A stretch of 64,000 nucleotides of DNA from Campylobacter volucris (GTDB lineage: Bacteria; Campylobacterota; Campylobacteria; Campylobacterales; Campylobacteraceae), in NCBI RefSeq assembly GCF_008245045.1, contig NZ_CP043428.1, positions 806,001 to 870,000 on the forward strand, in the 5' to 3' direction. Shown one piece after another: positions 26,101-33,065 of the stretch (its first letter is position 1; every line of letters begins with the position of its first letter). Made by a program: the position numbers and the translations under genes. A model generated the notes under the pieces. It ran no database searches, was not told where the DNA came from, and saw only the letters and a list, made by a program, of their open reading frames with translations.

Positions 26101-26754
26101 AAAAGTATAATGCGTATCATTAGTAGCTATGATTTTTATATCAAGTTCTTTAGAAAGCTTTATAATAGACTCATCAATAAATTTTTGATCATCAATCCCA
26201 TGACGCATTATCTCAAGATAAAAATCATCTCCAAAAACTTTTTTATACCATAAAGCTGCTTCTTTTGCTCCTTCATAGCCTTTTGCGCCAAATTTGATAT
26301 TTCTTTCATTTTTTGTATTTAAATGCCAATTTACCTCTCCTTGTAAGCATGCTGAAGAGCAAATCAAACCTTCGCTATGTTTTTCTAAGAGCTTTTTATT
26401 AATCCTTGGGTAATAATACAAACCATGGATATAACTTTGAGAACTTAAAAACATTAAATTTTTATAGCCAATTTCATTTTTAGCAAATAAACAAATATGA
26501 AAGCGTTGTCTTGAGCTTTTATCGCTTAAATCATCGTGATTATGCAAATATGCTTCAAGGCCTATAATAGGCTTTATCCCTTCAGCTTTCATAGTTTTAT
26601 AAAAATCAATCGCACCAAACATATTACCATGATCAGTCATAGCAACACTAGTTGCCCCTTGTGCTTTTAAGGTTTTAGCAAGTTCTTTAAGTTTATTTGC
26701 TCCGTCTAATAAAGAATATTCTGTATGTAAATGTAAATGCGTAAATTGGCTCAT
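23164..26754 (-). CDS. dnaE: DNA polymerase III alpha subunit
   Basis: The 1196-residue protein is a full-length replicative polymerase of the DnaE class. The N-terminal PHP domain begins HLHTEYSLLDGANKLKEL with MTDHGNMFGA. The polymerase core has PVGPGRGSAAGSL, then MPDIDVDFCQDRRGE around residue 420, which carries two of the catalytic aspartates. YRPGPLDSGMVDDFI and GFNKSHSAAYALIT follow, then a helix-hairpin-helix region and an OB fold. It works at the replication fork with beta clamp and epsilon. The ATG has AAGGG upstream. It is divergent from the selenoprotein gene. Confidence 0.98.
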   Translation of the reverse strand: MSQFTHLHLHTEYSLLDGANKLKELAKTLKAQGATSVAMTDHGNMFGAIDFYKTMKAEGIKPIIGLEAYLHNHDDLSDKSSRQRFHICLFAKNEIGYKNLMFLSSQSYIHGLYYYPRINKKLLEKHSEGLICSSACLQGEVNWHLNTKNERNIKFGAKGYEGAKEAALWYKKVFGDDFYLEIMRHGIDDQKFIDESIIKLSKELDIKIIATNDTHYTFKERAAAHEVFMCIAMGVKLDDPGRLRHEVHEFYVKTPEQMSELFADIPEAIENTQEIANKCNLELKLGDPTPPNFKFTKEYASKYNLNLVEDREFSFDNDDIVFEYLCKKGLEERLRFIDESKHEEYKARLDLEINIIKNMKFSGYMLIVHDFIAAAKEKDIPVGPGRGSAAGSLVSYCLKITDLDPIPYNLLFERFLNPERVSMPDIDVDFCQDRRGEVIDYVIDKYGAEKVAQVITFGKLLAKGVIRDVARVCDMSIPDADALAKLVPEELKITLEKAYEQEPKIAEFINSHPKGHQVWDFAKALEGLNRNAGMHAAGVVISNEALWNKAPLFRQSKNDERHLVTQYSKEYLEDVDLIKFDFLGLKTLTVIDNAIKLIKKRYNKDVIWEKIDVNDPKVYKTIQSGNTLGIFQIESGGMQSLNARLKPERFEDLIAVLALYRPGPLDSGMVDDFIEIKHGRKAATYAFDDLKPILENTYGVIVYQEQVMQIVQKIGGFSLGGADNVRRAMGKKKREILDNLKAEYLEGAKKQGYDEKKADDLFELILKFAEYGFNKSHSAAYALITFQTAFLKTYYPSEFMAALLTSEESNVDKIAKYIEEMKRMNIKLLPPNINKAQREFSAIKLEDGSEAIIYGLGAIKSVGIPAIENIMAIRKESGFSDFNDFISLIDPSKINKKTIENLAKSGAFDEFGYTRKCLIDNLELISETSKKIAEVKRNSTASLFGEDEIAGDIKVEIRENKNEFDLMEKLGYEKEMLGIYVSGHPLDKFSSQMEGIEYYKSIDFEELKGEGEILTIGKIEDFKSMMSKSGKRYAKAEILDLYSSFEMIIFEAQVEKVENIFKEKKEQAFAFLLRYKNNDNDLSFSLNEIYTLEEAKENEIKSFNKKKNFQKKEAKEEYTQEPAKFEENIIELDINKLSKDMVYEIYSLANSKHNPKDTNNKKLVLKVLDVGSCLLYHTGFVISKEAFEEISQKCKT

Positions 26755-26823
26755 ACTATCCCTTAATAATTTTTCGTAATTATAAAAAAAATCTTTAAAT
26801 TTAAAATAATTGGATAAAAAATG

Positions 26824-26829
26824 TATAAT
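26824..26829 (+). promoter_or_regulatory. -10 box of the selenoprotein gene
   Basis: AAATGTATAATATC holds a perfect TATAAT, 25 bases upstream of the ATG at 26855; AAAAGGAG follows as the ribosome site. It lies in the 100-bp gap to the divergent dnaE gene. Confidence 0.6.
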
Positions 26830-26854
26830 ATCACACTTAAAAAAGGAGTAAAAA

Positions 26855-27094
26855 ATGGAAGTAAAAATTTATTATTGTAATTTTTGAAACTACAAACCAC
26901 AAGCTGCAAGGGTTGCAGAAGAAATACAAAATGAGTTCAAAAATGCACAAATTTCTACCATAGAAAAAGGTGGAGGACATTTTATCGTTGAAGTAAATGG
27001 TAAAATCATTTATTCAAAAAAAGATTTATTTAATTGCGAAGTGGATAGATTTCCCCATGAAGGAGAAATCACTCAGCTAATCAAAACGATGTAA
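26855..27094 (+). CDS. SelW/Rdx-family selenoprotein (in-frame TGA = selenocysteine)
   Basis: Reading from the ATG at 26855 (AAGGAG upstream) through a TGA at 26885-26887 gives 79 residues: MEVKIYYCNF-U-NYKPQAARVA and onward to TQLIKTM. The C8-x-x-U11 motif just after the first beta strand is the redox centre of the SelT/W/H (Rdx) fold. The rest also fits: a helix (AARVAEEIQNEF), then GGGHFIVEVNGKIIYSKK and an RFP motif near the end. Without read-through only 10 residues would be made. A hairpin 17 bases after the TGA fits a bacterial SECIS. It is a small cytoplasmic thiol/selenol redox protein, partner not known. Confidence 0.9.
26904..26918 (+). promoter_or_regulatory. Apical hairpin of bacterial SECIS element
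   Basis: CTGCAA-GGG-TTGCAG forms a perfect 6-bp stem with a GGG loop. The loop's first G is 23 bases after the TGA, within the range known for bSECIS elements, which need a G at the start of the apical loop. It lies within the coding sequence, as bacterial SECIS elements do. Confidence 0.75.
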
Positions 27095-27114
27095 TCTCTC
27101 AAATTTGAGAGATT
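27093..27114. terminator. Two-way terminator between selenoprotein and DJ-1-like gene
   Basis: The 22-bp stretch is a perfect palindrome (AATCTCTCAAA and its reverse complement) starting in the stop codon of the selenoprotein gene and ending in that of the convergent gene. A/T-rich tracts follow on both sides. Confidence 0.65.
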
Positions 27115-27682
27115 ATTTTGTAAGCGAGACAAGCATACCTTCATAAAGTTTTTCATAAATTTCTACCGAACACAAGTGTTTAGCAAGCTCTAAGCCAAAC
27201 AATATCGCCGTAGCAGGTCCTGCTGAAGTGATGACATTTTCATTTACCACAACAGCTTTAGAAACTCTAACTCCATCAATACCACTTTCACATCCTGGAT
27301 AACAAGCAAATTCTCCATTAATCACCCCTGCTTTAGCCAATACTATAGGCGAAGCACAAATTGCTGCTACTATTTTTTTATCCGTATGAAGATCTTGGAT
27401 GATTTTTATAATGGTTGGGTTATTTTTAAGATTCATCATTCCTTCAAATCCACCAGCCATAGCAATGGCGTCTAAATTTTTAGCATCGATCTTAGCTAGC
27501 GTCGTATCTGCTTTAATGCAAATTCCATTTGCTCCTTCAACTATAAGCTCATCATCTAAAGAAGCGATGATAAGCTCTAAATTTCCACTCATTTTAGCTG
27601 CTCTTTTTAAAACATCAGCTATGCCTATAAATTCAGCCTCTTCAAAACCCTTTGCAAGGGGTATTAACACTTTTTTAGTCAT
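27113..27682 (-). CDS. DJ-1/PfpI family protein
   Basis: The 189-residue protein has the DJ-1/ThiJ/PfpI fold. The nucleophile is C109 in VAAICASPIVL with the paired acidic residue E15 in KGFEEAEFIG. The AMAGGFEG turn and the N-terminal strand VLIPLAKG also fit. Members act as chaperones, glyoxalases or deglycases and protect against carbonyl and oxidative stress; which of these applies cannot be told. The ATG has AAAGGAG upstream and the gene follows aguB by 9 bp, so it is the last gene of the aguA-CDF-aguB operon. Confidence 0.9.
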   Translation of the reverse strand: MTKKVLIPLAKGFEEAEFIGIADVLKRAAKMSGNLELIIASLDDELIVEGANGICIKADTTLAKIDAKNLDAIAMAGGFEGMMNLKNNPTIIKIIQDLHTDKKIVAAICASPIVLAKAGVINGEFACYPGCESGIDGVRVSKAVVVNENVITSAGPATAILFGLELAKHLCSVEIYEKLYEGMLVSLTK

Positions 27683-27691
27683 TTTACTCCT

Positions 27692-28564
27692 TTAATCAAT
27701 AAATCTCTTAGTCAAATCATTATAAAATTCTATGCGTCTATCGCGTAAAAATGGCCACCATCTACGCACATTTTCACATCTTTGCATATTTATATCCACT
27801 ATTTTACAAAGTTCATTTTCATTATCTGCCATAAAAAGTTCTTCGCCTTGTGCTCCAAAAACAAAAGAATTTCCCCAAAATCTTATGCCATCTTCTACGC
27901 CACTTTCATCTTTTTCAAAACCTACTCTATTTATACTCACAACAGGCAAGCCATTTGCTATGGCGTGAGCTCTTTGTATATTGATCCAAGCATTTAATTG
28001 TCTTTGTTTTTCTTCTTTGTCATCTTTATCAAACCAACCAATAGCCGTAGGATATATCAAAATTTGCGCACCTTTTAAAGCCATAATCCTAGCAGCTTCA
28101 GGATACCACTGATCCCAACATACCAAAACTCCAAGCTTACCAAGACTTGTTTTTATAGGCTCAAAACCCAAATCACCTTGTGTAAAATAAAATTTCTCAT
28201 AAAAACAAGGATCATCAGGTATATGCATCTTGCGATACTTTCCTGCTAACTTTCCATCTTTTTCAAAAACTACACTTGTATTATGATAAAGCCCCGCACT
28301 TCTTTTTTCAAACAAAGAAGTAACCAAAACTATCTCATTTTCCCTAGCTACTTCTGACCAAAAATTTATATCTTTTTCATAATCATTTGCCAAATCAAAA
28401 AAATCCACATTTTCACTCTGGCAAAAATACTGAGTTTGATGAAGCTCTTGCAAACATACAAGCTCGGCATTTTCTTTTTTAGCTTGTTTTATAAATTCAC
28501 AAGTTTTATTTATAGTATCTTTTTTATTTTGATGAAATTTTTGCTGTATCAAAGCTACTTTCAT
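27692..28564 (-). CDS. aguB: N-carbamoylputrescine amidase
   Basis: The 290-residue protein is a nitrilase-superfamily enzyme with the catalytic triad E40 (LVCLQELHQTQYF), K112 (KYRKMHIPDD) and C149 (GVLVCWDQWYPEAAR). WFDKDDKEEKQRQLNAW and NRVGFE match the AguB subfamily closely. It cleaves N-carbamoylputrescine to putrescine, CO2 and ammonia, the second step of the agmatine route to putrescine. The first-step enzyme aguA lies two genes upstream. The ATG has AAAGGG upstream; the gene overlaps the 3' end of the efflux gene by 41 bp, which is unusually long for this genome. Confidence 0.94.
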   Translation of the reverse strand: MKVALIQQKFHQNKKDTINKTCEFIKQAKKENAELVCLQELHQTQYFCQSENVDFFDLANDYEKDINFWSEVARENEIVLVTSLFEKRSAGLYHNTSVVFEKDGKLAGKYRKMHIPDDPCFYEKFYFTQGDLGFEPIKTSLGKLGVLVCWDQWYPEAARIMALKGAQILIYPTAIGWFDKDDKEEKQRQLNAWINIQRAHAIANGLPVVSINRVGFEKDESGVEDGIRFWGNSFVFGAQGEELFMADNENELCKIVDINMQRCENVRRWWPFLRDRRIEFYNDLTKRFID

Positions 28565-29447
28565 TTTTTACCCTTTCTTCTTCAGAATCATCATATGGAT
28601 CAAGATGAATTTGTATATCCCACTTATCATCTTTATAGTTTTTTCTAATCTCATCTTCTATATCATCAGCTATTTTATGTGCATTTAGTAAAGAAATTAT
28701 AGGACAAAACACTAAATGCACACTAAGATATTTTTTATCAGGACTTTGACGCGTTTTTAATTGATGGAAACTAATGATTTCAGGATGTTTTTGTATGCAA
28801 ACTTGTATCCAATCTACCACTTCTTTATCCAAAGCTTTATCCATTAAAAATTCTAAGCTTTTTTTGATAATCTTAAACGAAGAAAAAGCTATATAAAAGC
28901 TTACCAATATCCCAAAAATAGCATCAATAATATAAAATTGTGTAAAATAAATAATCACCAAAGCTAATAATGTAAAGAAATTTGTCAAAACATCGCTTTT
29001 ATAATGCAAACAATCAGACTCTACAATCAAACTTTGAGTTTTTTTAGCCACATAAGATAAAAATAACACCAAAATAAAAGTCACCACTAAGGCAAATACC
29101 ATAACATAAATGCCTAAATTTAGATTATCAACCCTTTCTTGATGGTAAATTTTTACTATACTTTCATAAAAAATATAAACACCTATAATAAAAATCACAA
29201 AACCTTCAAGCAATCCCATTAAAGCTTCTATTTTGGAATAACCAAAATTATATTGATTGTTTGATTTTTGAGAAGCTTTTTTTAGTGCTAAAAAATTCAA
29301 AATAGAAATAACAAAATCCACCAAAGAATCAATCGCACTAGCAAGTATAGCTACTGATCCTGTAGTAAAACCAATCACAAATTTCACAATAGCTAAAAAA
29401 ATAGCACAAATACTAGCACTAATAGTTGCAATTTTGGCTAAATTCAT
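28524..29447 (-). CDS. Cation diffusion facilitator (CDF) efflux protein
   Basis: From the ATG at 29447 (MNLAKIATISASICAIFLAIV), with AAGGA five bases upstream and a 4-bp ATGA overlap with aguA, the protein has 307 residues. It shows the CDF pattern: SAIDSLVDFVISILNFLA in helix 2, HYKSDVLTNFFTLLAL (H-x-x-x-D) in helix 5, six membrane helices overall, and a cytoplasmic C-terminal domain with HxHxDP-like IQIHLDPYDD. CDF proteins export Zn2+, Fe2+ or Mn2+ by proton antiport; the ion cannot be named here. Its place between the two agmatine enzymes is conserved in Campylobacter, but the reason is unclear. Confidence 0.92.
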   Translation of the reverse strand: MNLAKIATISASICAIFLAIVKFVIGFTTGSVAILASAIDSLVDFVISILNFLALKKASQKSNNQYNFGYSKIEALMGLLEGFVIFIIGVYIFYESIVKIYHQERVDNLNLGIYVMVFALVVTFILVLFLSYVAKKTQSLIVESDCLHYKSDVLTNFFTLLALVIIYFTQFYIIDAIFGILVSFYIAFSSFKIIKKSLEFLMDKALDKEVVDWIQVCIQKHPEIISFHQLKTRQSPDKKYLSVHLVFCPIISLLNAHKIADDIEDEIRKNYKDDKWDIQIHLDPYDDSEEERVKNESSFDTAKISSK

Positions 29448-30421
29448 CTTAATCCTTGATAGCGATTTTGACAAGAACAATGCAAAGATCCATTTTGCCT
29501 TAAAAACACCCTTGCATCAACGCCAATTACCTCTCGATCTTTACAAGCTTTTTGTAAAGCATTAATGATAATACTATCGTTTGTGTCATTATAAGTTGGG
29601 ACTATTAAAGCATTATTGATAAAAACAAAATTTGCATAAGTAGCTCCAAGTCTTTTATCATTATAATAAATAGGCTTTGGTAAAGGTAAAGGTAAAAGGT
29701 TAAATTTAGTTTTTTTAAGCTCATTTTCCATAGCTTTTAAAGCTTCATAGTGCTCATCGTTTTCATCTTCGCAAATACAATATGCTATGGTATTTTCATT
29801 TATAAACCGTGCTAAAGTATCCACATGAGAGTCTGTGTCATCGCCTTTTATAAAGCCATTTTCAAGCCATATAATTTCTTTCAATCCAAAAATATCTTTT
29901 AATTTTTTTTCAATTTGTGCTTGATTAAAGTGCAAATTTCTATTTTCATTTAAAAGGCAAGTGGTGGTAGTAAGCATAACTCCATCACCATTAAAATCAA
30001 TGCTTCCACCTTCTAAAATAAAATCTATTTTTTCTAATTTTCCTTGTAGTTTATTGTTAAAAAGTTTAGAATTTACAGCATTATCTAAAGAGCTTTGAAA
30101 TTTATCCCCCCAAGCATTAAAGGTAAAATCAAGTCCTATGAGTTTTTCATCTTCATAAACATCAATAGCACCAAAATCTCTAATCCAAGTATCATTAGTT
30201 TCACACTGAAAAAAATCTACATTTTCAATGCTTTTAAATCTTGCAAAATCACTTTCACCAGGCGCGATTAATAACACTTTTTGAAATCTAGCCACAGCTT
30301 TTATAAATTCTTCATAACTTTGTAAAATTTCTTCTAAATAAGGCTTCCAATCAGTATCCTTATGAGGCAAAGAAAGTAAAAGTAATTCTTGCTTATGCCA
30401 TTCAGCTATGCTTTTTCTCAT
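29444..30421 (-). CDS. aguA: Agmatine deiminase
   Basis: The 325-residue protein is a peptidyl-arginine-deiminase-type enzyme. Key parts are TNDTWIRDFG (residues 75-84), ILEGGSIDFNGDG (135-147), DDTDSHVDTLARF (194-206, with H199), and the C-terminal nucleophile C315 in QNGSLHCSCQN. It converts agmatine to N-carbamoylputrescine and ammonia, feeding AguB. The ATG has AAGGG about 7 bases upstream, but this lies in a hairpin (30425-30454), so translation may be modulated. It heads the operon aguA-CDF-aguB-DJ-1. Confidence 0.94.
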   Translation of the reverse strand: MRKSIAEWHKQELLLLSLPHKDTDWKPYLEEILQSYEEFIKAVARFQKVLLIAPGESDFARFKSIENVDFFQCETNDTWIRDFGAIDVYEDEKLIGLDFTFNAWGDKFQSSLDNAVNSKLFNNKLQGKLEKIDFILEGGSIDFNGDGVMLTTTTCLLNENRNLHFNQAQIEKKLKDIFGLKEIIWLENGFIKGDDTDSHVDTLARFINENTIAYCICEDENDEHYEALKAMENELKKTKFNLLPLPLPKPIYYNDKRLGATYANFVFINNALIVPTYNDTNDSIIINALQKACKDREVIGVDARVFLRQNGSLHCSCQNRYQGLR

Positions 30422-30424
30422 TAT

Positions 30425-30454
30425 AATACCCTTTTTGATAATTAAAAAGGTATT
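30425..30454 (-). terminator. Hairpin between MBL operon and aguA, covering the aguA ribosome site
   Basis: On the minus strand AATACC-TTTTT pairs with AAAAA-G-GGTATT around a 7-base loop. It can end the upstream operon, but no clean T-run follows; instead the AAGGG for aguA is in the 3' arm, four bases from the ATG-proximal TATAATG. Confidence 0.45.
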
Positions 30455-30476
30455 TTAGCATTTTAATTGTAGTTTT

Positions 30477-30764
30477 TTACTCTTTTTTTAAAATCCAAGC
30501 AAAATACCAAAGTCCAAAAGAAACAACCAAAATAGCAAATAATTTCACATCATAAACATCAAAGCCCATATATAAAATAGAATACATAAAGCCAAAACCA
30601 CCCACATAAATGCAAATTTTACTCATAAAGCCACTCTCAACAGCTTTAAAACAAGGACATTTATGAAAAAATTTCTTTTTTTCTTGTGTTTTTTTGGGTC
30701 TAAAAAAACTTAAAATTGCACTCAAAATCAACAGAAAACATAAAAAATATAAAACATTTTGCAT
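30477..30764 (-). CDS. Small membrane protein (95 residues)
   Basis: This protein has three hydrophobic segments: residues 1-20 (LYFLCFLLILSAILSFF), 50-68 (ICIYVGGFGFMYSILYMG) and 72-92 (LFAILVVSFGLWYFAWIL). A basic cytoplasmic loop with KCPCF lies after the first. It has no recognisable domain. Its first base overlaps the MBL hydrolase stop codon, so the two are translated together. The same pair occurs next to nadE in C. jejuni, which indicates a conserved gene; its role is not known. Confidence 0.8.
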   Translation of the reverse strand: MQNVLYFLCFLLILSAILSFFRPKKTQEKKKFFHKCPCFKAVESGFMSKICIYVGGFGFMYSILYMGFDVYDVKLFAILVVSFGLWYFAWILKKE

Positions 30765-31360
30765 TAAAAATACCTAAGCCACGCTGGTATAGCATTTTGC
30801 TCTTCTTTTAAACTGGTTTTTTGACCATGACCTGGTAAAAGTTCATAATCTTTTTCATAATTTAAAACTTTTAATAAACTTTCTTTCATTAAATTAGCAT
30901 CAGAATATGGAAAATCCCATCTTCCTATACTCCTATAAAATAAAAAATCACCGCTAAAAAGCACATCTTTACCACACAATTCTATCATGCAACATCCTGG
31001 AGTATGCCCTGGAAAATAATGAAATTTGAAAACAAACTCATCAATTTTTATCTCATTTTCATTTTCAATCAAAACATCTGCAAAAGAATGCTCAAAACCA
31101 TAATTAAAAGGATCTTGCAACATAAAAGCATCATTTTTATGGATATAAATTGGAATATGATAAGCATTTTTTACCTTAGCATTATCAAATACATGATCAT
31201 AATGACCATGGGTATTTAAAATCGCAAGAGGATTTTTAGCATTTTCTTTTATAAAATCCAAAGCATTTTCACCTGGATCGATGATGATTTGCTTATTATC
31301 ATAATCAACAATATAACAATTTGTCTCATAAGGACCACAAGGACATTTTAAAATACGCAT
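30764..31360 (-). CDS. Metallo-beta-lactamase-fold hydrolase, glyoxalase II-like
   Basis: The 198-residue protein has all metal-binding motifs of the fold: NTHGHYDH at residues 49-56, FPGHTPGCCMIEL, FSGDFLFYRSIGRWD and a C-terminal LLPGHGQKTSL. The length and the GRWDFP motif point to the short GloB-like group, which hydrolyses thioesters such as S-lactoylglutathione or related persulfides. Campylobacter lacks glutathione, so the true substrate is open. It is divergent from nadE with a 65-bp gap and is translated together with the small membrane protein. Confidence 0.9.
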   Translation of the reverse strand: MRILKCPCGPYETNCYIVDYDNKQIIIDPGENALDFIKENAKNPLAILNTHGHYDHVFDNAKVKNAYHIPIYIHKNDAFMLQDPFNYGFEHSFADVLIENENEIKIDEFVFKFHYFPGHTPGCCMIELCGKDVLFSGDFLFYRSIGRWDFPYSDANLMKESLLKVLNYEKDYELLPGHGQKTSLKEEQNAIPAWLRYF

Positions 31361-31387
31361 ATAAACTTCCTTTTAACTAAATCAAAA

Positions 31388-31393
31388 TATAAT
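31388..31393 (+). promoter_or_regulatory. -10 box of the nadE operon
   Basis: AAAATATAATTTAC contains TATAAT 32 bases upstream of the nadE ATG, in the gap to the divergent MBL gene. No good ribosome site is seen before the ATG. Confidence 0.5.
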
Positions 31394-31425
31394 TTACTAA
31401 ATTTAATTTAATACTAAGATTTTTT

Positions 31426-32157
31426 ATGAATTATACAAAATTACAAGAATTATTAATCAATTTTATAAAAAAACAAGCCGGAAATAAAAATTTAGTCCTA
31501 GGATTAAGTGGTGGGATAGATTCTGCTTTGGTGGCTCATCTTTGCAAGATGGCAGTAAATGAAAGACTTTTTACACTTTTAATGCCTACAAAAAATTCTA
31601 ATAAACAAAATTTAGACGATGCATTAAAACTTTGTAAAACATTGCAAATCCATCATGAGATTATTTATATTGATGAAATTTTACAAAGCTTTGAAAAGGT
31701 AAGCAAAGATTTAAATTTAATACGCAAAGGAAATTTCACAGCAAGAATTCGTATGAGTTTATTGTATGATTATTCTGCTTTAAAAAATGCCTTAGTCGTA
31801 GGCACTTCAAACAAAAGTGAATTAATGCTTGGCTATGGAACTATTTATGGAGATTTAGCTTGTGCTTTTAATCCTTTAGCTACTCTTTATAAAAGCGAAA
31901 TTTTTGAATTTGCTAAATTTATAGGTGTGCATGAAAATTTTATCAATAAAGCTCCTAGCGCTGATCTTTGGCCAAATCAAAGCGATGAAAACGATCTTGG
32001 TTATGCCTATAAACAATTAGATGAAGTTTTAAAAGCTATAGAAAATAATGAAAATTTAGATCATTTTGATGAAAATTTAAAAAATTTAGTTTTAAAACGC
32101 ATAAAAGAAAATGCTTTTAAAAGAAAACTTCCCACTACACTAGAAAGCATTATATGA
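31426..32157 (+). CDS. nadE: NH3-dependent NAD synthetase
   Basis: The 243-residue protein has the PP-loop LGLSGGIDSALVAHL at residues 25-39 that binds ATP pyrophosphate, then TARIRMSLLYDYSA, GTSNKSELMLGYGTIYGD and APSADLWPNQSDENDLGY. It lacks a glutaminase domain, so it uses free ammonia. It makes NAD from deamido-NAD. It starts an operon with lpxK (4-bp overlap), thrC, kdsB and a binding-protein gene, an order also known in C. jejuni. Confidence 0.97.
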   Translation: MNYTKLQELLINFIKKQAGNKNLVLGLSGGIDSALVAHLCKMAVNERLFTLLMPTKNSNKQNLDDALKLCKTLQIHHEIIYIDEILQSFEKVSKDLNLIRKGNFTARIRMSLLYDYSALKNALVVGTSNKSELMLGYGTIYGDLACAFNPLATLYKSEIFEFAKFIGVHENFINKAPSADLWPNQSDENDLGYAYKQLDEVLKAIENNENLDHFDENLKNLVLKRIKENAFKRKLPTTLESII

Positions 32158-33056
32158 CTTGGCTTGATAAGTATTTTTTTAAACCTAGCTTTTATCAAAA
32201 ACTGTTAGCATTTTTGCTTTTACCCTTTAGTTTTTTATATACTTTAATAGCCATTTTAAATACCAAATTTAAAAAAGAAGTGCAATTTAGCATACCCATT
32301 ATAAGTGTAGGAAATTTAACCATAGGTGGAAATGGAAAAACCCCAATTTGCAAAGCTATTGCAGCTGAATTTGAAAAAAATTTCATCATTTTAAGAGGTT
32401 ATAAACGAAAAAGCAAAGGACTTATAGTTGTTAAACACAATCATCAAATTTTATGCGATATAAGCAAAAGTGGCGATGAAGCTATGGAATATGCGTTAAA
32501 TAAAGAATGTTTTGGTGTTATAGTAAGTGAAGATAGGATTTTAGGTATAAAAAAGGCTATTGAATTAGGTGCTAAAATAGTTATTTTAGATGATGCATTT
32601 TCTAAATTTCATATTAAAAAATTTGATATTTTGCTTTTTGGAAAAGAAAAGCCTTATTTTAATTTCACCTTGCCAAGCGGGGCTTATCGTTTGCCAAAAA
32701 TTTATGAAAAAAAAGCTGATTTTATCACCTATGAAGGAAAAGATTTTACGCGTTATTCTTATGTAAAAGAAAACCAAAAAGCTATTTTAATCACTTCCAT
32801 AGCTAAGCCTTTTAGATTATACGAGCATTTTATCAAAGCTAGGGCTTGTTATTTTTTTGCTGATCACTATGCTTTTAGCAAAGAAGAGCTTGAAACGCTT
32901 TTAAAAAAACATCATTGTGATACTTTAATGCTAACTTTTAAAGATTATGTAAAGGTGAAAGATTTTGGTTTTAAAACAGAGCTTATAAAATTAGAAATTG
33001 TTTTAAATGAAAATTTCAAAGAGCGTTTAAAAGCTTATGTAAAAGAATTTAACTAA
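32154..33056 (+). CDS. lpxK: Tetraacyldisaccharide 4'-kinase
   Basis: The 300-residue protein has an N-terminal membrane anchor (LLAFLLLPFSFLYTLIAIL, residues 17-35) and the P-loop SVGNLTIGGNGKTP at 51-64, which is diagnostic for LpxK. GYKRKSKG, SGDEAMEYA and VILDDAFSKFHI follow. It phosphorylates the 4' position of the lipid A precursor at the inner membrane. It overlaps nadE by 4 bp and is followed by thrC after 9 bp. Confidence 0.95.
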   Translation: MTWLDKYFFKPSFYQKLLAFLLLPFSFLYTLIAILNTKFKKEVQFSIPIISVGNLTIGGNGKTPICKAIAAEFEKNFIILRGYKRKSKGLIVVKHNHQILCDISKSGDEAMEYALNKECFGVIVSEDRILGIKKAIELGAKIVILDDAFSKFHIKKFDILLFGKEKPYFNFTLPSGAYRLPKIYEKKADFITYEGKDFTRYSYVKENQKAILITSIAKPFRLYEHFIKARACYFFADHYAFSKEELETLLKKHHCDTLMLTFKDYVKVKDFGFKTELIKLEIVLNENFKERLKAYVKEFN

Positions 33057-33065
33057 AGGATTATA

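Noticed and set aside
26885-26887. TGA in the SelW-like gene as a nonsense mutation or pseudogene
   Set aside because: The TGA lies exactly at the Cys/Sec position of CxxU, the frame stays intact after it, and a SECIS-type hairpin follows.
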